Shown here: one piece after another, positions 23,103 to 31,934 of the stretch | How positions within the stretch are numbered: the stretch's first letter is position 1 | Layout of the letters: every line of letters starts with the position of its first letter | Origin: Rhodospirillaceae bacterium | Lineage (GTDB): Bacteria > Pseudomonadota > Alphaproteobacteria > Azospirillales > Azospirillaceae | Assembly (NCBI GenBank): GCA_029267445.1 | Contig: JAJUIU010000034.1 | Coordinates: forward strand, 1-38,503 | Reading direction: 5' to 3' | Length of the DNA stretch: 38,503 bases | The notes under the pieces: generated by a model | What the model saw: only the letters and a program-made list of their open reading frames with translations | Database searches by the model: none | What the model was told of the DNA's origin: nothing | Made by a program: the position numbers and the translations under genes

Positions 23103-23543
23103 ATGGCGGAGGTGCCGGTGGCGCTCGAACTCCGCACCTTCACGATCCGCGACGGCGCCGCCGAGGACGACGAGGCGCGCGCCGCCGCGTTCCTGCGCTC
23201 CATCGAGGTGGTGCGGATCGACACCGCCTATGGCGACGGCGCCTGGCGCATCCTGGTCCATTACGAGGACCCGCGGCGCAAGGAGGAGCGGGCGCAGATC
23301 GAAAGCGCCATCATGGACGCCGTCAACGCGTGGCGGGTGGCGGAGGCGCACCGGCGCGGCGTCGATCGGGAGGCGGTGCTGTCCCAGACCATGGTGGCCG
23401 AGATCGCCCGCTACGCCCCCACGACGGAGACCGAGCTTTCGGTCATCGCCGGCGCGCTGGGGGCAGATACCGGAAACTATGGCGCCGAGATCGTGCGGGT
23501 CGTGCGCCGGACCATGGAGGCGCTGACGGACGACGGCGCCTGA
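23103..23543 (+). CDS. HRDC domain protein
   Basis: The 146-residue protein has an N-terminal strand-rich part (VPVALELRTFTIRDGAAEDDEARAAAFLRSIEVVRIDTAY). The C-terminal ~70 residues read VNAWRVAEAHRRGVDREAVLSQTMVAEIARYAPTTETELSVIAGALGADTGNYGAEIVRVVRRTMEAL, the pattern of an HRDC (helicase and RNase D C-terminal) domain. HRDC domains bind nucleic acid, but this one stands without a helicase or nuclease. The start at ATG 23103 lacks a clear ribosome site; GTG 23118 is an alternative. The gene lies 40 bases downstream of the Tat protein, probably in one transcript, and converges on the NfeD gene 22 bases away. Confidence 0.8.
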   Translation: MAEVPVALELRTFTIRDGAAEDDEARAAAFLRSIEVVRIDTAYGDGAWRILVHYEDPRRKEERAQIESAIMDAVNAWRVAEAHRRGVDREAVLSQTMVAEIARYAPTTETELSVIAGALGADTGNYGAEIVRVVRRTMEALTDDGA

Positions 23544-23565
23544 ACCGGCGCCGCCGCCTCCCGTC

Positions 23566-24006
23566 TCAGGCCGGCTCCACCCGCAGCATCGCCCCGTCCG
23601 CCGACACCACGCGGACCTGGGCGCCCGCCGGCAGGTCCTGCCCCGCCACCGACCAGAGCGTGTCGCCGACGAAGGCGCGGCCGCGCCCGTTGACGATCGC
23701 GCTCTCCAGCACGAGGGTTTGGCCGACATACTGCGCCGCGCGACGGTTCAGGTTGGGCTGATCCGTCTCGTCCAGCCTGGGCTTCGGGATGAAGCGCGTC
23801 GCCACCACCGCCGCGATGGCCAGCAGGGCGAAGGCGCCGAACTGCACCGGCACCGGCAGGTCCGGGATCAGCAGCAGGCCGAGACCGACGGCCCCCGCCG
23901 CCAGTCCCAGCCAGATGAAGGCGGCACCCGGCAGGAACATCTCGACCACGCCGAGGATGAGGGCCAGCACCCACCAGTGCCAGAATTCGATCGTGACGTC
24001 GTTCAT
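23566..24006 (-). CDS. NfeD-like membrane protein
   Basis: A short-form NfeD homologue of 146 residues. It has two to three hydrophobic stretches in the first ~70 residues (WHWWVLALILGVVEMFLPGAAFIWLGLAAGAVGLGLLLI, FGAFALLAIAAVVATRF). A C-terminal OB-fold domain follows (GQTLVLESAIVNGRGRAFVGDTLWSVAGQDLPAGAQVRVVSADGAMLRVEPA). Short NfeD proteins occur with SPFH proteins and are thought to help them at the membrane. The SPFH gene lies directly upstream with a 24-base gap, so the two form one operon. The ATG at 24006 is preceded by GGGGGATT. Confidence 0.93.
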   Translation of the reverse strand: MNDVTIEFWHWWVLALILGVVEMFLPGAAFIWLGLAAGAVGLGLLLIPDLPVPVQFGAFALLAIAAVVATRFIPKPRLDETDQPNLNRRAAQYVGQTLVLESAIVNGRGRAFVGDTLWSVAGQDLPAGAQVRVVSADGAMLRVEPA

Positions 24007-24030
24007 GACGCAATCCCCCCGCTAGCGGCG

Positions 24031-25065
24031 TCAGCCCTGGGTGTCCGCGTCGCTTCCACGCTCGCCCCAGGGGCCGGCGCCGGGCTCGGGCAGGGCGGGC
24101 TGGGCCGGACGCGCCGGCCGGCTCGGCTGCGCCGGGCGCGGCGGCTCCGGCGCCTTCGGGAAGGCGTCCTTCGCCAGCTCCGCGATGCCGCCCAGCGCGC
24201 CGATGACGGACGACGCCTCCAGCGGCATGAACAGGATCTTCTGGTTCGGGCTGGTGGCGAAATCCTTCAGCGTGTCGACGTAGCGCTGGGCCACGAAGTA
24301 GTTGATGGCCTGGACATTGCCGCTGGAAATCGCCTCCGACACCATGCGGGTCGCCGCCGCCTCGGCCTCCGCCTCGCGCTCGCGCGCCTCGGCGTCCCGG
24401 AAGGCGGCCTCGCGCCGGCCCTCGGCCTGGAGGATCTGGGCCTGCTTCTCACCCTCCGCTTTCAGGATGGCGGCCTGCCGCAGGCCCTCCGCCTCCAGGA
24501 TGACGGCGCGGCGGTCGCGTTCCGCCTTCATCTGGCGGGCCATGCTGTCCACGAGGTCGCGCGGCGGCTGGATGTCCCGGATCTCGATGCGGGTGACCTT
24601 GACGCCCCAGGGCTGGGTCGCGTCGTCCACCACGTGCAGGAGCTGGGCGTTGATCTTGTCGCGCTGGGACAGGAGCTCGTCCAGGTCCATGGAGCCCATG
24701 ACCGTGCGGATGTTGGTCATGGTCAGGTTCAGGATGGCGAGCTGCAGCTGGTTCACCTCGTAGGCGGCCTTGGCCGCGTCCAGCACCTGGAAGAAGACGA
24801 CGCCGTCCACCGTCACCATGGCGTTGTCCTTGGTGATGACCTCCTGGCTGGGGACGTCCAGCACCGTCTCCATCATGTTCTGTTTGGCGCCGATCCGGTC
24901 CACCACGGGGACGATGAAGTTCAGCCCCGGCGGCAGGGTGCGCGTGTAGCGGCCGAACCGCTCCACCGTGTACTCCATGCCCTGCGGTACCGCCTTGACC
25001 CCCATGAGCAGCAGCGCCACGGCGAAGACCACGAGCGCGATCACGAAAAGGCTGACACCGTCCAT
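24031..25065 (-). CDS. SPFH/band 7 (stomatin/QmcA-like) protein
   Basis: A 344-residue protein with one N-terminal membrane helix ([19 protein letters not shown]). An SPFH domain follows ([69 protein letters not shown]). A long Ala/Glu-rich coiled coil comes next (about residues 190-240, with repeated AILEAEG/ILQAEG units), and a Pro-rich tail ends it. It resembles QmcA and other stomatin-type scaffolds that form membrane microdomains and touch proteases such as FtsH. ATG 25065 has a GGGGAGG ribosome site; longer in-frame starts are not preferred. It is cotranscribed with NfeD. The 68-base gap to the AI-2E gene may allow cotranscription with it too. Confidence 0.95.
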   Translation of the reverse strand: MDGVSLFVIALVVFAVALLLMGVKAVPQGMEYTVERFGRYTRTLPPGLNFIVPVVDRIGAKQNMMETVLDVPSQEVITKDNAMVTVDGVVFFQVLDAAKAAYEVNQLQLAILNLTMTNIRTVMGSMDLDELLSQRDKINAQLLHVVDDATQPWGVKVTRIEIRDIQPPRDLVDSMARQMKAERDRRAVILEAEGLRQAAILKAEGEKQAQILQAEGRREAAFRDAEAREREAEAEAAATRMVSEAISSGNVQAINYFVAQRYVDTLKDFATSPNQKILFMPLEASSVIGALGGIAELAKDAFPKAPEPPRPAQPSRPARPAQPALPEPGAGPWGERGSDADTQG

Positions 25066-25133
25066 CCCATCCTCCCCAGTGTGTCGGGGAAGATATGATC
25101 CCGCCGAGGTCGTTGCGGAAGGGGTAACTCCTG

Positions 25134-26246
25134 TCAGCCGCCGATCAGCGCGCCCAGCGTCCGCAGCGGCGGGGTCGCGTCGCACAGGATCTTGAAGGCG
25201 GCCAGGATGGGGACGGCCAGCAGCGCGCCTGGAATGCCCCAGAGCCAGCCCCAGAACAGGACCGTGGCGAAGACGAAGATCGGGTTCAGCGTCAGCCTCC
25301 GGCCGACGATGAAGGGAGTCACGAAGTTGCCCTCCAGCATGGTCAGGCAGACGAAGGCGAGCGGAGGGGCCGCGATCTCCCACCAGGTGTCGAAGCTGAG
25401 CAATGCCACCACGGCCAGGATGCCCGTGGTCGCGGCGGAACCCAGGTAGGGGATGAAGTTCAGGAGTCCGGCCAGCATGCCCCAGAGCAGCGGGTTGGGC
25501 ATGCCGACGGCCCACAGGATCGCCGCCGCGACAAGGCCCAGCGCCAGGTTGATGGCTGTGACCGTCACCAGGTAGGTGGTGATGTTGATCTGCACCGTGT
25601 TCACGATGTCGGCCAGATGCAGCCGGTCGCCGACGCGCGGCATCGACTGCATCACCGATTCAAGGGTATGCCGTCCGAAAGCCAGGAAGAAGAAGGTGAG
25701 GGCCACCGTCACGGCCGCCTGGGCGACCACGATCTGCGTCTGGCTGAGGATCGATTCGGCGAAGGACGGCCCCTTGACCACGACCTCGGGGGCCGCGTCC
25801 GCGTTGTCGCTCGCCATGTCGGAGATCTGCTCCGTCGCGGCGCGCGCCTGCTCCAGCGACTGCTGCACGTCGGCCAGCTTGACGCGCAACTCCTGCATCA
25901 GGGTCGGCGCCCGCTCCATCCAGGATACCGCCGGGTCGGCCAGCGCCGTGACACCCGCAGCCACCAGCCCCAGGGTGGCCAGCATAACCAGTGCCGCACC
26001 CAGCGGTTCCGGCACGTACAGCCGGCGCAGGCCCTTGACCGCCGGGCGCAGCAGCAGGCTGAGCAGGAACGCCAGGAAGATCGGCAGCAGCACGTCCTGG
26101 GCGAAATAGAGCGTGTACATGGTCGCCAGCGCCAGCAGGCAGACCAGCGTGATCTTCAGGACGCGCAGCGGGTCGTCCCGCGTGGGCGCCGCGGCCTCCG
26201 CCTTCGCCTCGGCGAAGGTCCGTTCCACGGCCGTCTGTTCAGGCAT
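25134..26246 (-). CDS. AI-2E family transporter / PerM-like membrane protein
   Basis: The 370-residue protein is predicted to have about seven to eight membrane segments: [79 protein letters not shown], and a C-terminal group with [63 protein letters not shown]. The [15 protein letters not shown] and [15 protein letters not shown] segments are signatures of the AI-2E transporter (UPF0118) family. Substrates vary and are mostly unproven (autoinducer-2, ions, protons). The start ATG at 26246 gives the best N-terminus; longer in-frame readings reach into the divergent promoter region of the CreA gene. Confidence 0.93.
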   Translation of the reverse strand: MPEQTAVERTFAEAKAEAAAPTRDDPLRVLKITLVCLLALATMYTLYFAQDVLLPIFLAFLLSLLLRPAVKGLRRLYVPEPLGAALVMLATLGLVAAGVTALADPAVSWMERAPTLMQELRVKLADVQQSLEQARAATEQISDMASDNADAAPEVVVKGPSFAESILSQTQIVVAQAAVTVALTFFFLAFGRHTLESVMQSMPRVGDRLHLADIVNTVQINITTYLVTVTAINLALGLVAAAILWAVGMPNPLLWGMLAGLLNFIPYLGSAATTGILAVVALLSFDTWWEIAAPPLAFVCLTMLEGNFVTPFIVGRRLTLNPIFVFATVLFWGWLWGIPGALLAVPILAAFKILCDATPPLRTLGALIGG

Positions 26247-26392
26247 CTGCGTCCGATCCACAATGGGGGCGGATGGAAACACGCGGGGACGGCGGATTGT
26301 TCGCGCCGTCCCGAATGACCACATGCCATGAAAGAGCGTGGCAGGGCCGACCGCCGCTTTCGCCACCGCCGCCTGCGCCAAGGAGCCGACCC

Positions 26393-26896
26393 ATGCGCCT
26401 CGCATCGCCGCTGCGCCGCCTGACCGCCTTGATGGCCCTGTTGATGGGGCTGGCGGCCGGTCCCGCCATCGCCGAGGAGGTCGGCGAGTTCAGCAACGAC
26501 TGGACCGGCAACGAGCTGAAGGTCCAGGCGGTCGCCGACCCGAAGGTCCAGGGTGTGACCTGCCATGTCGTCCATTTCGACCGGTCGCTGATCGACCGGG
26601 TGTCGAAGGGCAACTGGTTCGAGGACCCCTCCAACGCGTCCATCGCCTGCCGCCAGACCGGCCCGATCGTCATCGGCGACATCGCCACCGGGAAGGGCGG
26701 CGAGGAGGTCTTCTCCGAGCGCAAGAGCCTGATCTGGAAGTCGATCGCGGTCCGGCGCATCTACGACCGCAAGAACGACACGCTGATCTATGTCGTCTAC
26801 AGCCGGCAGGTGACCGAGGCGTCGGCCAAGATGGCCATCTCCACCGTGCCCCTGTTCCAGGCCAACGCCACCTGGGAGAAGGGCAAGCCGAGCTGA
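26393..26896 (+). CDS. creA: CreA family periplasmic protein
   Basis: A 167-residue secreted protein: an N-terminal signal (LRRLTALMALLMGLAAGPAIAEE) is followed by the CreA family domain, with FSNDWTGNELKVQAVADPKVQGVTCHVVHFDRS, NASIACRQTGPI, EEVFSERKSLIWKSIAVRRIYDRKNDTLIYVVYSR and ASAKMAISTVPLF. Two cysteines in the mature part (CHVV and ACRQ) probably form a disulfide. CreA's function is unknown; the name comes from the E. coli creABCD locus. AAGGAG with a 7-base spacer precedes ATG. It diverges from the AI-2E gene. Confidence 0.92.
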   Translation: MRLASPLRRLTALMALLMGLAAGPAIAEEVGEFSNDWTGNELKVQAVADPKVQGVTCHVVHFDRSLIDRVSKGNWFEDPSNASIACRQTGPIVIGDIATGKGGEEVFSERKSLIWKSIAVRRIYDRKNDTLIYVVYSRQVTEASAKMAISTVPLFQANATWEKGKPS

Positions 26897-26898
26897 GA

Positions 26899-26940
26899 GC
26901 GGCGCGAAGGGCCCCCGCGTGCGCCGCGCGCTCGCGCCGC
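26899..26940 (+). terminator. Possible terminator hairpin after creA
   Basis: GCGGCGCGA (26899-26907) pairs perfectly with TCGCGCCGC (26932-26940); the 24-base loop is itself GC-rich. It starts just after the creA stop. No T-tract follows, so it could also be a hairpin of another role. Confidence 0.4.
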
Positions 26941-26942
26941 GA

Positions 26943-26971
26943 TTGACACCCCAAACGCATTAACACAAAAT
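26943..26971 (+). promoter_or_regulatory. Sigma70-type promoter for the gene at 27030
   Basis: A perfect -35 TTGACA (26943-26948) and CAAAAT (26966-26971) are separated by exactly 17 bases in an unusually AT-rich stretch of this window. Start of transcription would be near 26978, leaving about 50 bases of leader before ATG 27030. Confidence 0.7.
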
Positions 26972-27029
26972 TGCGGGTGTTTCGATTGCAACGCGCTAAG
27001 CCGAGGCGGGCTGTCCGGTCCGAGCGGAA

Positions 27030-28775
27030 ATGACCTTGAGCAGCTTGTTCGGTGGCGGCGGCAAGGCGGGTTCGCCCCTTTCCTTCGAAGTCCAGATCTA
27101 CAAGGGCGAACGCTGGGTGACCGAGACGGTCTGCCGCAGCGAGGAGGAGGCGCGCGCACACGGGCAGCGCATTCTGCCCAACCATGAGGGCATCCGCGTC
27201 GTCCGGGAATACACGCGCCCCGATGGCGCCATGGTCGAGACGGTGCTGCACACCGAGATGCGGCAGGGGAACGGCAAGAAGCCGATCGCCGTCGGCCAGA
27301 TCGAGGAGGCCCCGGTCTGCCAGAGGCCGGAGGACTATCTCGGATTCGAAAGCCGGCAGACCATTACCCGCCTGTTGCGCCAATACCTGGAGGAGAAGTC
27401 GCTGACGGCCTCCGAGCTGCTGCACAATCCGGGCGAGATGAAGCGGGTGATGAACTTCGAGGCGCTGGTGCCCAGCGCCGTCACCCGCGTGGCCGGAATC
27501 CAGTCGAAGACGACCGGCGAGGACATGAAGGCGCGGCGCAACGGCATCTACGACGCGCTCGACCTGCTGCGCCAGAAGGCCGATCAGGCGACGCTGAAGA
27601 CGGCGGCCGCCAAGCCGAAGGAGGCCGGCTTCTCCGCCGCCATGCAGGTCTGCGAGAAGGCGGCCGCCGGCAACAGGAGCGAGGCCGAATATCTGGCCCG
27701 GGTCATGCTGTGCCGGGATCTGGTCAACGTCCGCAACGTTCTGGGCAAGGTGGAATGGATCCTGGAGCTGTGCGGGGACGGCCGGATCGAGCCGCAGCAC
27801 ATGGCGATCCTGGACAGCCTGATCGCCGACGCGCTGGGCTCCACCACCGTGATGCAGGACATGCTGGGCCGCCAGCCGAACCTGATCACGGCGCTGATGC
27901 GCACCATCGACATCATCGAGGGCAAGTTCGAGCCGCACGACCGTGAGCAGGCGCCGGCCGTGACCGGCCTGCTGTCGAAATGGATCGGCACCGGCAGCGC
28001 GCCGGAGAGCCAGAAGGTGCTGGCCGATTTCCTCTGCCGGAACATCCGGGGGACGCAGCGCCTCAGCAACAGCGATCCCGAGGCGCAGCGCGACTCCTAC
28101 AAGGCCCTGGTCGGCCGCATCCTCGCCGATGGCGGCTTCTTCGGCGGAGCCGCCATGGCGGAGGCGCTGACCCTGGGATATCTCCGCTTCATCGAGCAGG
28201 GCGGGGGCGAGGGGCGGCGGCTGTCGATGGACGGCGTGCAGGCCATGATGGAGGCGGGCCACCAGCGCCTGCGCTACCTGATCCTGCTGTCGCAGACCGA
28301 AACCGGCGCCAAGGAGATCCAGACGCTCGTCGGGCAGATCGGCGTGCTGGTGAACAACCGGGGCGGCCTGCATGGGCTGGTGCCGCAGTCGGTTCCGCTG
28401 AAGCCGAAGATGCAGATCATGGCGGCGCTCTACACCGCCATGCTGTCCAGCGGCCTGCCGGACGCGGAGAAGAAGGCCTACGCCGAGCGCATCGACGACC
28501 TGGTGGCGGACTACATCACCACCACCCGGATCGTGGAGAAGCTGGACGATCCGACGGCCACGCTGCGCGTGCGGGCGAGCCGCCTCGTCCAGTTCGCCGC
28601 CGCCGACGTGCTGTCGAGTCCCAAGGCCCGCCGCATCGTGCGCGACCAGGTCATCGGCCACCTCCGCCAGCCCAACTTCGACGGCAAGTTCGTCGAGGGG
28701 CTGAACACGCCGGAGGAGAAGGCGGCGGCGCTGAAGAACTTCTACGAGCTGCTGGCCCGCGCCCAGTTCATGTGA
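27030..28775 (+). CDS. Conserved-looking 581-residue protein of unknown function
   Basis: I do not recognise a family. The N-terminal ~90 residues form a strand-rich domain (FEVQIYKGERWVTETVCRSEEEARAHGQRILPNHEGIRVVREYTRPDGAMVETVLHTEM). The rest, about residues 100-580, is almost entirely alpha-helical and repeat-like, with amphipathic helices such as RQTITRLLRQYLEEKSLTASELL and MKARRNGIYDALDLLRQKAD. No signal peptide or membrane segment is seen, and no catalytic motif or nucleotide-binding loop. The helical part could be a solenoid scaffold. A good promoter lies upstream; the ATG at 27030 follows AGCGGAA. It converges on the AbrB-family gene 19 bases away. It looks well preserved, not decayed. 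Confidence 0.85.
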   Translation: MTLSSLFGGGGKAGSPLSFEVQIYKGERWVTETVCRSEEEARAHGQRILPNHEGIRVVREYTRPDGAMVETVLHTEMRQGNGKKPIAVGQIEEAPVCQRPEDYLGFESRQTITRLLRQYLEEKSLTASELLHNPGEMKRVMNFEALVPSAVTRVAGIQSKTTGEDMKARRNGIYDALDLLRQKADQATLKTAAAKPKEAGFSAAMQVCEKAAAGNRSEAEYLARVMLCRDLVNVRNVLGKVEWILELCGDGRIEPQHMAILDSLIADALGSTTVMQDMLGRQPNLITALMRTIDIIEGKFEPHDREQAPAVTGLLSKWIGTGSAPESQKVLADFLCRNIRGTQRLSNSDPEAQRDSYKALVGRILADGGFFGGAAMAEALTLGYLRFIEQGGGEGRRLSMDGVQAMMEAGHQRLRYLILLSQTETGAKEIQTLVGQIGVLVNNRGGLHGLVPQSVPLKPKMQIMAALYTAMLSSGLPDAEKKAYAERIDDLVADYITTTRIVEKLDDPTATLRVRASRLVQFAAADVLSSPKARRIVRDQVIGHLRQPNFDGKFVEGLNTPEEKAAALKNFYELLARAQFM

Positions 28776-28796
28776 GCCTCGGCCAGTGTGAGCCTC
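28771..28796. repeat. Short direct duplication at the converging 3' ends
   Basis: TGTGAGCCTC occurs at 28771-28780 and again at 28787-28796 (16-base period). The first copy holds the stop codon (TGA) of the gene ending at 28775; the second borders the stop of the minus-strand gene ending at 28795. It may be a replication-slippage duplication. Confidence 0.45.
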
Positions 28797-29892
28797 AGTC
28801 GGCGGGTTCCGTCGTGCCGGCGTCCCGTCCGGCCCGGCCGCGCCAGAGGCGCCAGGCCACCGGCGCCAGGATGATGATGGCCACGATCCGGACGATGTGG
28901 TGGGTGGCGACGAAGGGCGCGTCCACCTGCAGCGACAGCGCCACCAGGCTCATCTCCGCGAGGCCGCCCGGCGCGTAGGCCAGGATCAGTGCCGGCAGGC
29001 TCAGCCCCGTCAGCAGGTGCACGGCCACGGCGGTCACGACCGTCACCGCCAGCAGCAGGGCCGTCAGCCCGACCGCCACCTTGGCCGCCCGCCACAGCCG
29101 CGCCGGGCTTTCGCCCGCGAAGCGGCTGCCGATCGCGGCACCGACGACGACCTGCGCCGCCGCCACGAGCAGGCCCGGGGGCTTGCCCGCCGTCAGACCG
29201 GCGAGGTGGATGGCTGCGCTGAGCATCATCGGCCCGACGAGCTGTCCAGCCGGGATGCGCAGCCTGTGCGCCACAGGGGCCGCCAGCCCGCAGGCGGCCA
29301 GCAGCAGCCAGTCGCGCGCCGGCAGTTCCGTCAGCGCCGGTCCCAGGCCGCCCAGCGACCAGTCGCGGGCGGCCGCGTCGTATCCCGGCAGCGCCTGGAA
29401 GGCGAAGGGCACCGTCAGCACCACCAGCATGATCCGCAGCGAGTGGCCGAGCGCGATCATGCGGTCGTCCCCGCCCATGGCGCCGCCCATCAGCACCATC
29501 TCGTTGAAGCCGCCGGGCATGGCCGTGAAGTAGGCGGTCACCCCGTCGAAGCGGGCGACCCGCCGCAGGTACCAGAGCCCGGCCGCCGCCGCCGCGACGA
29601 TGTAGACCGCCAGTCCGGCGAGGCTCACCACCCAGTCGCCCAGCCGGTCCAGCAGGTCGGGCGTGAAGGAGCTGCCCAGCATGATGCCGAGCACGACGAC
29701 CATGACGGTCCGCAGCGGCTTCGGCACACCCACCCTGACGCCGGCGATGGCGGCGGCACTGGTGGCGATCATCGCCCCGATCATGAAGGCGAGCGGCACA
29801 TGCAGCAGGAAGCAGAGATAGCCGCCCGCCGTGCCCAGGCCGAGGGCCGTGACCAACCCCCGCCAGTCAACCGAACGCGGCGCCCCGGTCAC
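28795..29892 (-). CDS. AbrB family (PF05145-type) membrane protein
   Basis: A 365-residue, strongly hydrophobic protein with about 10 predicted membrane segments arranged as two repeated halves. Signatures are LHVPLAFMIGAMIATSAAAIAG, VMVVVLGIMLGSSF, VTAYFTAMPGGFNEMVLMGGAMGGDDRMIALGHSLRIMLVVLTVPFAF in the first half. In the second, RIPAGQLVGPMMLSAAIHLAGL and LALILAYAPGGLAEMSLVAL-like text echo them. The family is often called 'AbrB/ammonia monooxygenase-like' but neither name reflects a known role; transport is the likely function. The start is a GTG in a GTGA overlap with the stop of the deacylase gene upstream, so translation is coupled. Confidence 0.9.
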   Translation of the reverse strand: MTGAPRSVDWRGLVTALGLGTAGGYLCFLLHVPLAFMIGAMIATSAAAIAGVRVGVPKPLRTVMVVVLGIMLGSSFTPDLLDRLGDWVVSLAGLAVYIVAAAAAGLWYLRRVARFDGVTAYFTAMPGGFNEMVLMGGAMGGDDRMIALGHSLRIMLVVLTVPFAFQALPGYDAAARDWSLGGLGPALTELPARDWLLLAACGLAAPVAHRLRIPAGQLVGPMMLSAAIHLAGLTAGKPPGLLVAAAQVVVGAAIGSRFAGESPARLWRAAKVAVGLTALLLAVTVVTAVAVHLLTGLSLPALILAYAPGGLAEMSLVALSLQVDAPFVATHHIVRIVAIIILAPVAWRLWRGRAGRDAGTTEPAD

Positions 29893-30839
29893 GGCAGGAT
29901 GCGGCCCAGGCGGACGGCCGTCTGGCCCGGCTTCAGCCGTCGGGACGGCATGATGAGGATGCAGTCGTCGTAGGGTGTCGTGACCGGGGTCTCCCCGTCA
30001 TGGGCGATCACCGTGCCCGCCGCGGGGATCACCTCCATCCCCTCGAACTCCCGCACGAAGTGGAAGTTGTCCCCGCTGGCGGTGACGGCACGGGTAACTT
30101 GCACCCGGTGCGGCGGGGCGCTCGGGACGGCTGACAGCCAGTCCGCGACGTCGTCATGGTCGACCGCACCCGTCGCCAGCAGGAATCGCAGCGCCACCTG
30201 GACGGCGAGGTCGGCCGTCTCCCGCCGCCAGTGCTGGCCGCATTCGACCAGGATGGCCACCGCCGCCCCGTCCGGATCGGTGAAGCGCGGATGGTCGATC
30301 AGGCGGCGCCCGCCGGCATGGCCGGTGTCGCTCACGATCCAGGCCGGCAGGCCCACCCGCGCGGCGAGCGCGGCCCCGCGCGGGGTGGGGCCGCTCAGGA
30401 ACAGTGGAGGCGACCCCGTCTGCATGGAGTGGATGTCGAGCAGCAGGTCGGCGGTTTCGAACAGGGGGCGGAGCTCCCGCGCGCGGGCCAGTTCGACGGA
30501 GGTGCGCCCGCCCTCCAGCGCCTCGGCCGACCAGACGCGGTTCATGTCCTCCTCCACGAAGCGCGACGCGGCCGGGTTCTCCGGATCGAAGGCGCCATAG
30601 GCGGAGACATTGGCAAAGCACAACGTCAGCCGTCCGCGCCGGGGGCGGAGGCCGCTGCGGATCAGGAAGTCCAGGGCGTGGGCGCCGCAGAGCTCGTTGC
30701 CGTGCATCAGCGCGTTCAGGAGCACATGCGGCCCAGGCGCCGCCGCCGTCCAGCTCAGCACATGGGACGGGACGCCGTCGCCCGCGTAGCGCGCGATGTC
30801 GACCGGCATCAGCTCGACCGTCTGGCTGGTGATGGACAA
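29889..30839 (-). CDS. Succinylglutamate desuccinylase/aspartoacylase family zinc deacylase
   Basis: A 316-residue carboxypeptidase-like zinc enzyme. Metal ligands are His and Glu in ALMHGNELCG and a His in LLLDIHSMQTG; an Arg/Asn pair is in EEDMNRVW, and the catalytic Glu lies in AVAILVECGQHW. The C-terminal part (GDNFHFVREFEGMEVIPAAGTVIAHDGE) is the family beta domain. The natural substrate is probably an N-acyl amino acid, not determinable here. The start is TTG 30839 (weak) or ATG 30809. The stop overlaps the GTG start of the AbrB-family gene, suggesting that transporter and deacylase act on the same compound. It diverges from the formylglutamate amidohydrolase-like gene across ~217 bases. 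Confidence 0.88.
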   Translation of the reverse strand: MSITSQTVELMPVDIARYAGDGVPSHVLSWTAAAPGPHVLLNALMHGNELCGAHALDFLIRSGLRPRRGRLTLCFANVSAYGAFDPENPAASRFVEEDMNRVWSAEALEGGRTSVELARARELRPLFETADLLLDIHSMQTGSPPLFLSGPTPRGAALAARVGLPAWIVSDTGHAGGRRLIDHPRFTDPDGAAVAILVECGQHWRRETADLAVQVALRFLLATGAVDHDDVADWLSAVPSAPPHRVQVTRAVTASGDNFHFVREFEGMEVIPAAGTVIAHDGETPVTTPYDDCILIMPSRRLKPGQTAVRLGRILP

Positions 30840-31056
30840 GGGCCTGTCCCCGAAGCATGGGCGGAAGCGGCGCGAACGCGTCCACAGGATGGAGGGTGGC
30901 TACCTTTTTGTCGACGGTCGCGCCGCCGCACGGTATACGGTTTTGTCATAATTGAAAGAACGGCGGATCGCGGGGGATCGCCCGGACGGGTCCGCCACAG
31001 GGGCTGGAACGTCGGAGCCAGGCGCCGGAGCACGTGATCGCTGATACGGGGAACCG

Positions 31057-31923
31057 ATGAGCCTGGTGATCGACGATGTGCTGATCCGCCTGGATCCGTC
31101 CGGCGGCAGCGTGCCCGTGGTTCTCGACTCCCCGCACAGCGGCACGCGCTATCCCGCAGGGTTCAACTTCGTCTGCCCGCTCCCCCTGCTGCGGCAGGCC
31201 GAGGACACCCATGTGGACGAGCTGTTCGCGGCGGCACCCGACTACGGCGCCACCCTGATCTGCGCCCTTTTCCCCCGCGCCTTCCTGGATGTGAACCGGG
31301 CGTCGGACGACATCGATCCCGAGATGCTGGACGGTCCGTGGCCAGGGCCCCTGAACCCGTCGGAGAAATCGGCGATGGGCATGGGGCTGGTCCGCAACCT
31401 GTGCCGCCCCGGCCTGCCGATGTATGACGGCAAGCTGCCCGTCGCCGAGGTCGTGGACCGGATCGAACGGTACTGGCGCCCCTATCACGAGCAGCTCGCA
31501 GGCTGCATCGACCAGCTCCACGGCCGGTTCGGCATGGTCTGGCACATCAACTGCCATTCGATGCCGTCGCTGACGGTCGGGGCCGACGACCGGGAGGGCG
31601 GGGCCGACTTCGTGCTGGGCGACCGGGATGGCACCACCTGCGACCCCGGCTTCACCCGGTTCGTCGCCGATTATCTGCGCGCACTGGGATACCGGGTCCG
31701 CATCAACGACCCCTACAAGGGCGTGGAGCTGGTCCGCCGCTACTCCCGCCCCGCCCGGGGGCGCCACAGCCTGCAGCTCGAGATCGACCGGCGCCTCTAC
31801 ATGAACGAGGAGACGCTGGAGAAGCATTCCGGCTTCGACCGTCTCCGCGCCGACCTCAACCGTCTGGTCGCGGCGATCTGCGACCACGCCGGGGCGATGG
31901 TGGCCCGCCGGGCGGCGGAGTAG
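31057..31923 (+). CDS. N-formylglutamate amidohydrolase family protein
   Basis: The 288-residue protein belongs to the FGase family, which includes HutG (formylglutamate to glutamate plus formate, last step of histidine use). Landmarks are VPVVLDSPHSGTRYP, EDTHVDELFAAAPDYGATLICALFPRAFLDVNRASDDIDPEML, WHINCHSMPS and RRYSRPARGRHSLQLEIDRRLYMNEETLEK. No other hut gene is in the window, so the true substrate may differ. GGGGA precedes the ATG. The 217-base divergent region carries CATAAT (30947-30952) as a possible -10 box. A zinc deacylase lies on the other side, which suggests a theme of N-acyl amino acid breakdown. Confidence 0.93.
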   Translation: MSLVIDDVLIRLDPSGGSVPVVLDSPHSGTRYPAGFNFVCPLPLLRQAEDTHVDELFAAAPDYGATLICALFPRAFLDVNRASDDIDPEMLDGPWPGPLNPSEKSAMGMGLVRNLCRPGLPMYDGKLPVAEVVDRIERYWRPYHEQLAGCIDQLHGRFGMVWHINCHSMPSLTVGADDREGGADFVLGDRDGTTCDPGFTRFVADYLRALGYRVRINDPYKGVELVRRYSRPARGRHSLQLEIDRRLYMNEETLEKHSGFDRLRADLNRLVAAICDHAGAMVARRAAE

Positions 31924-31934
31924 CGGGCGGGCGC

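Noticed and set aside
26670-28661. 663-codon minus-strand open frame opposite the unknown helical protein
   Set aside because: Leu/Gly/Arg/His-rich shadow composition; the plus strand has a promoter, a plausible start and a protein-like composition.
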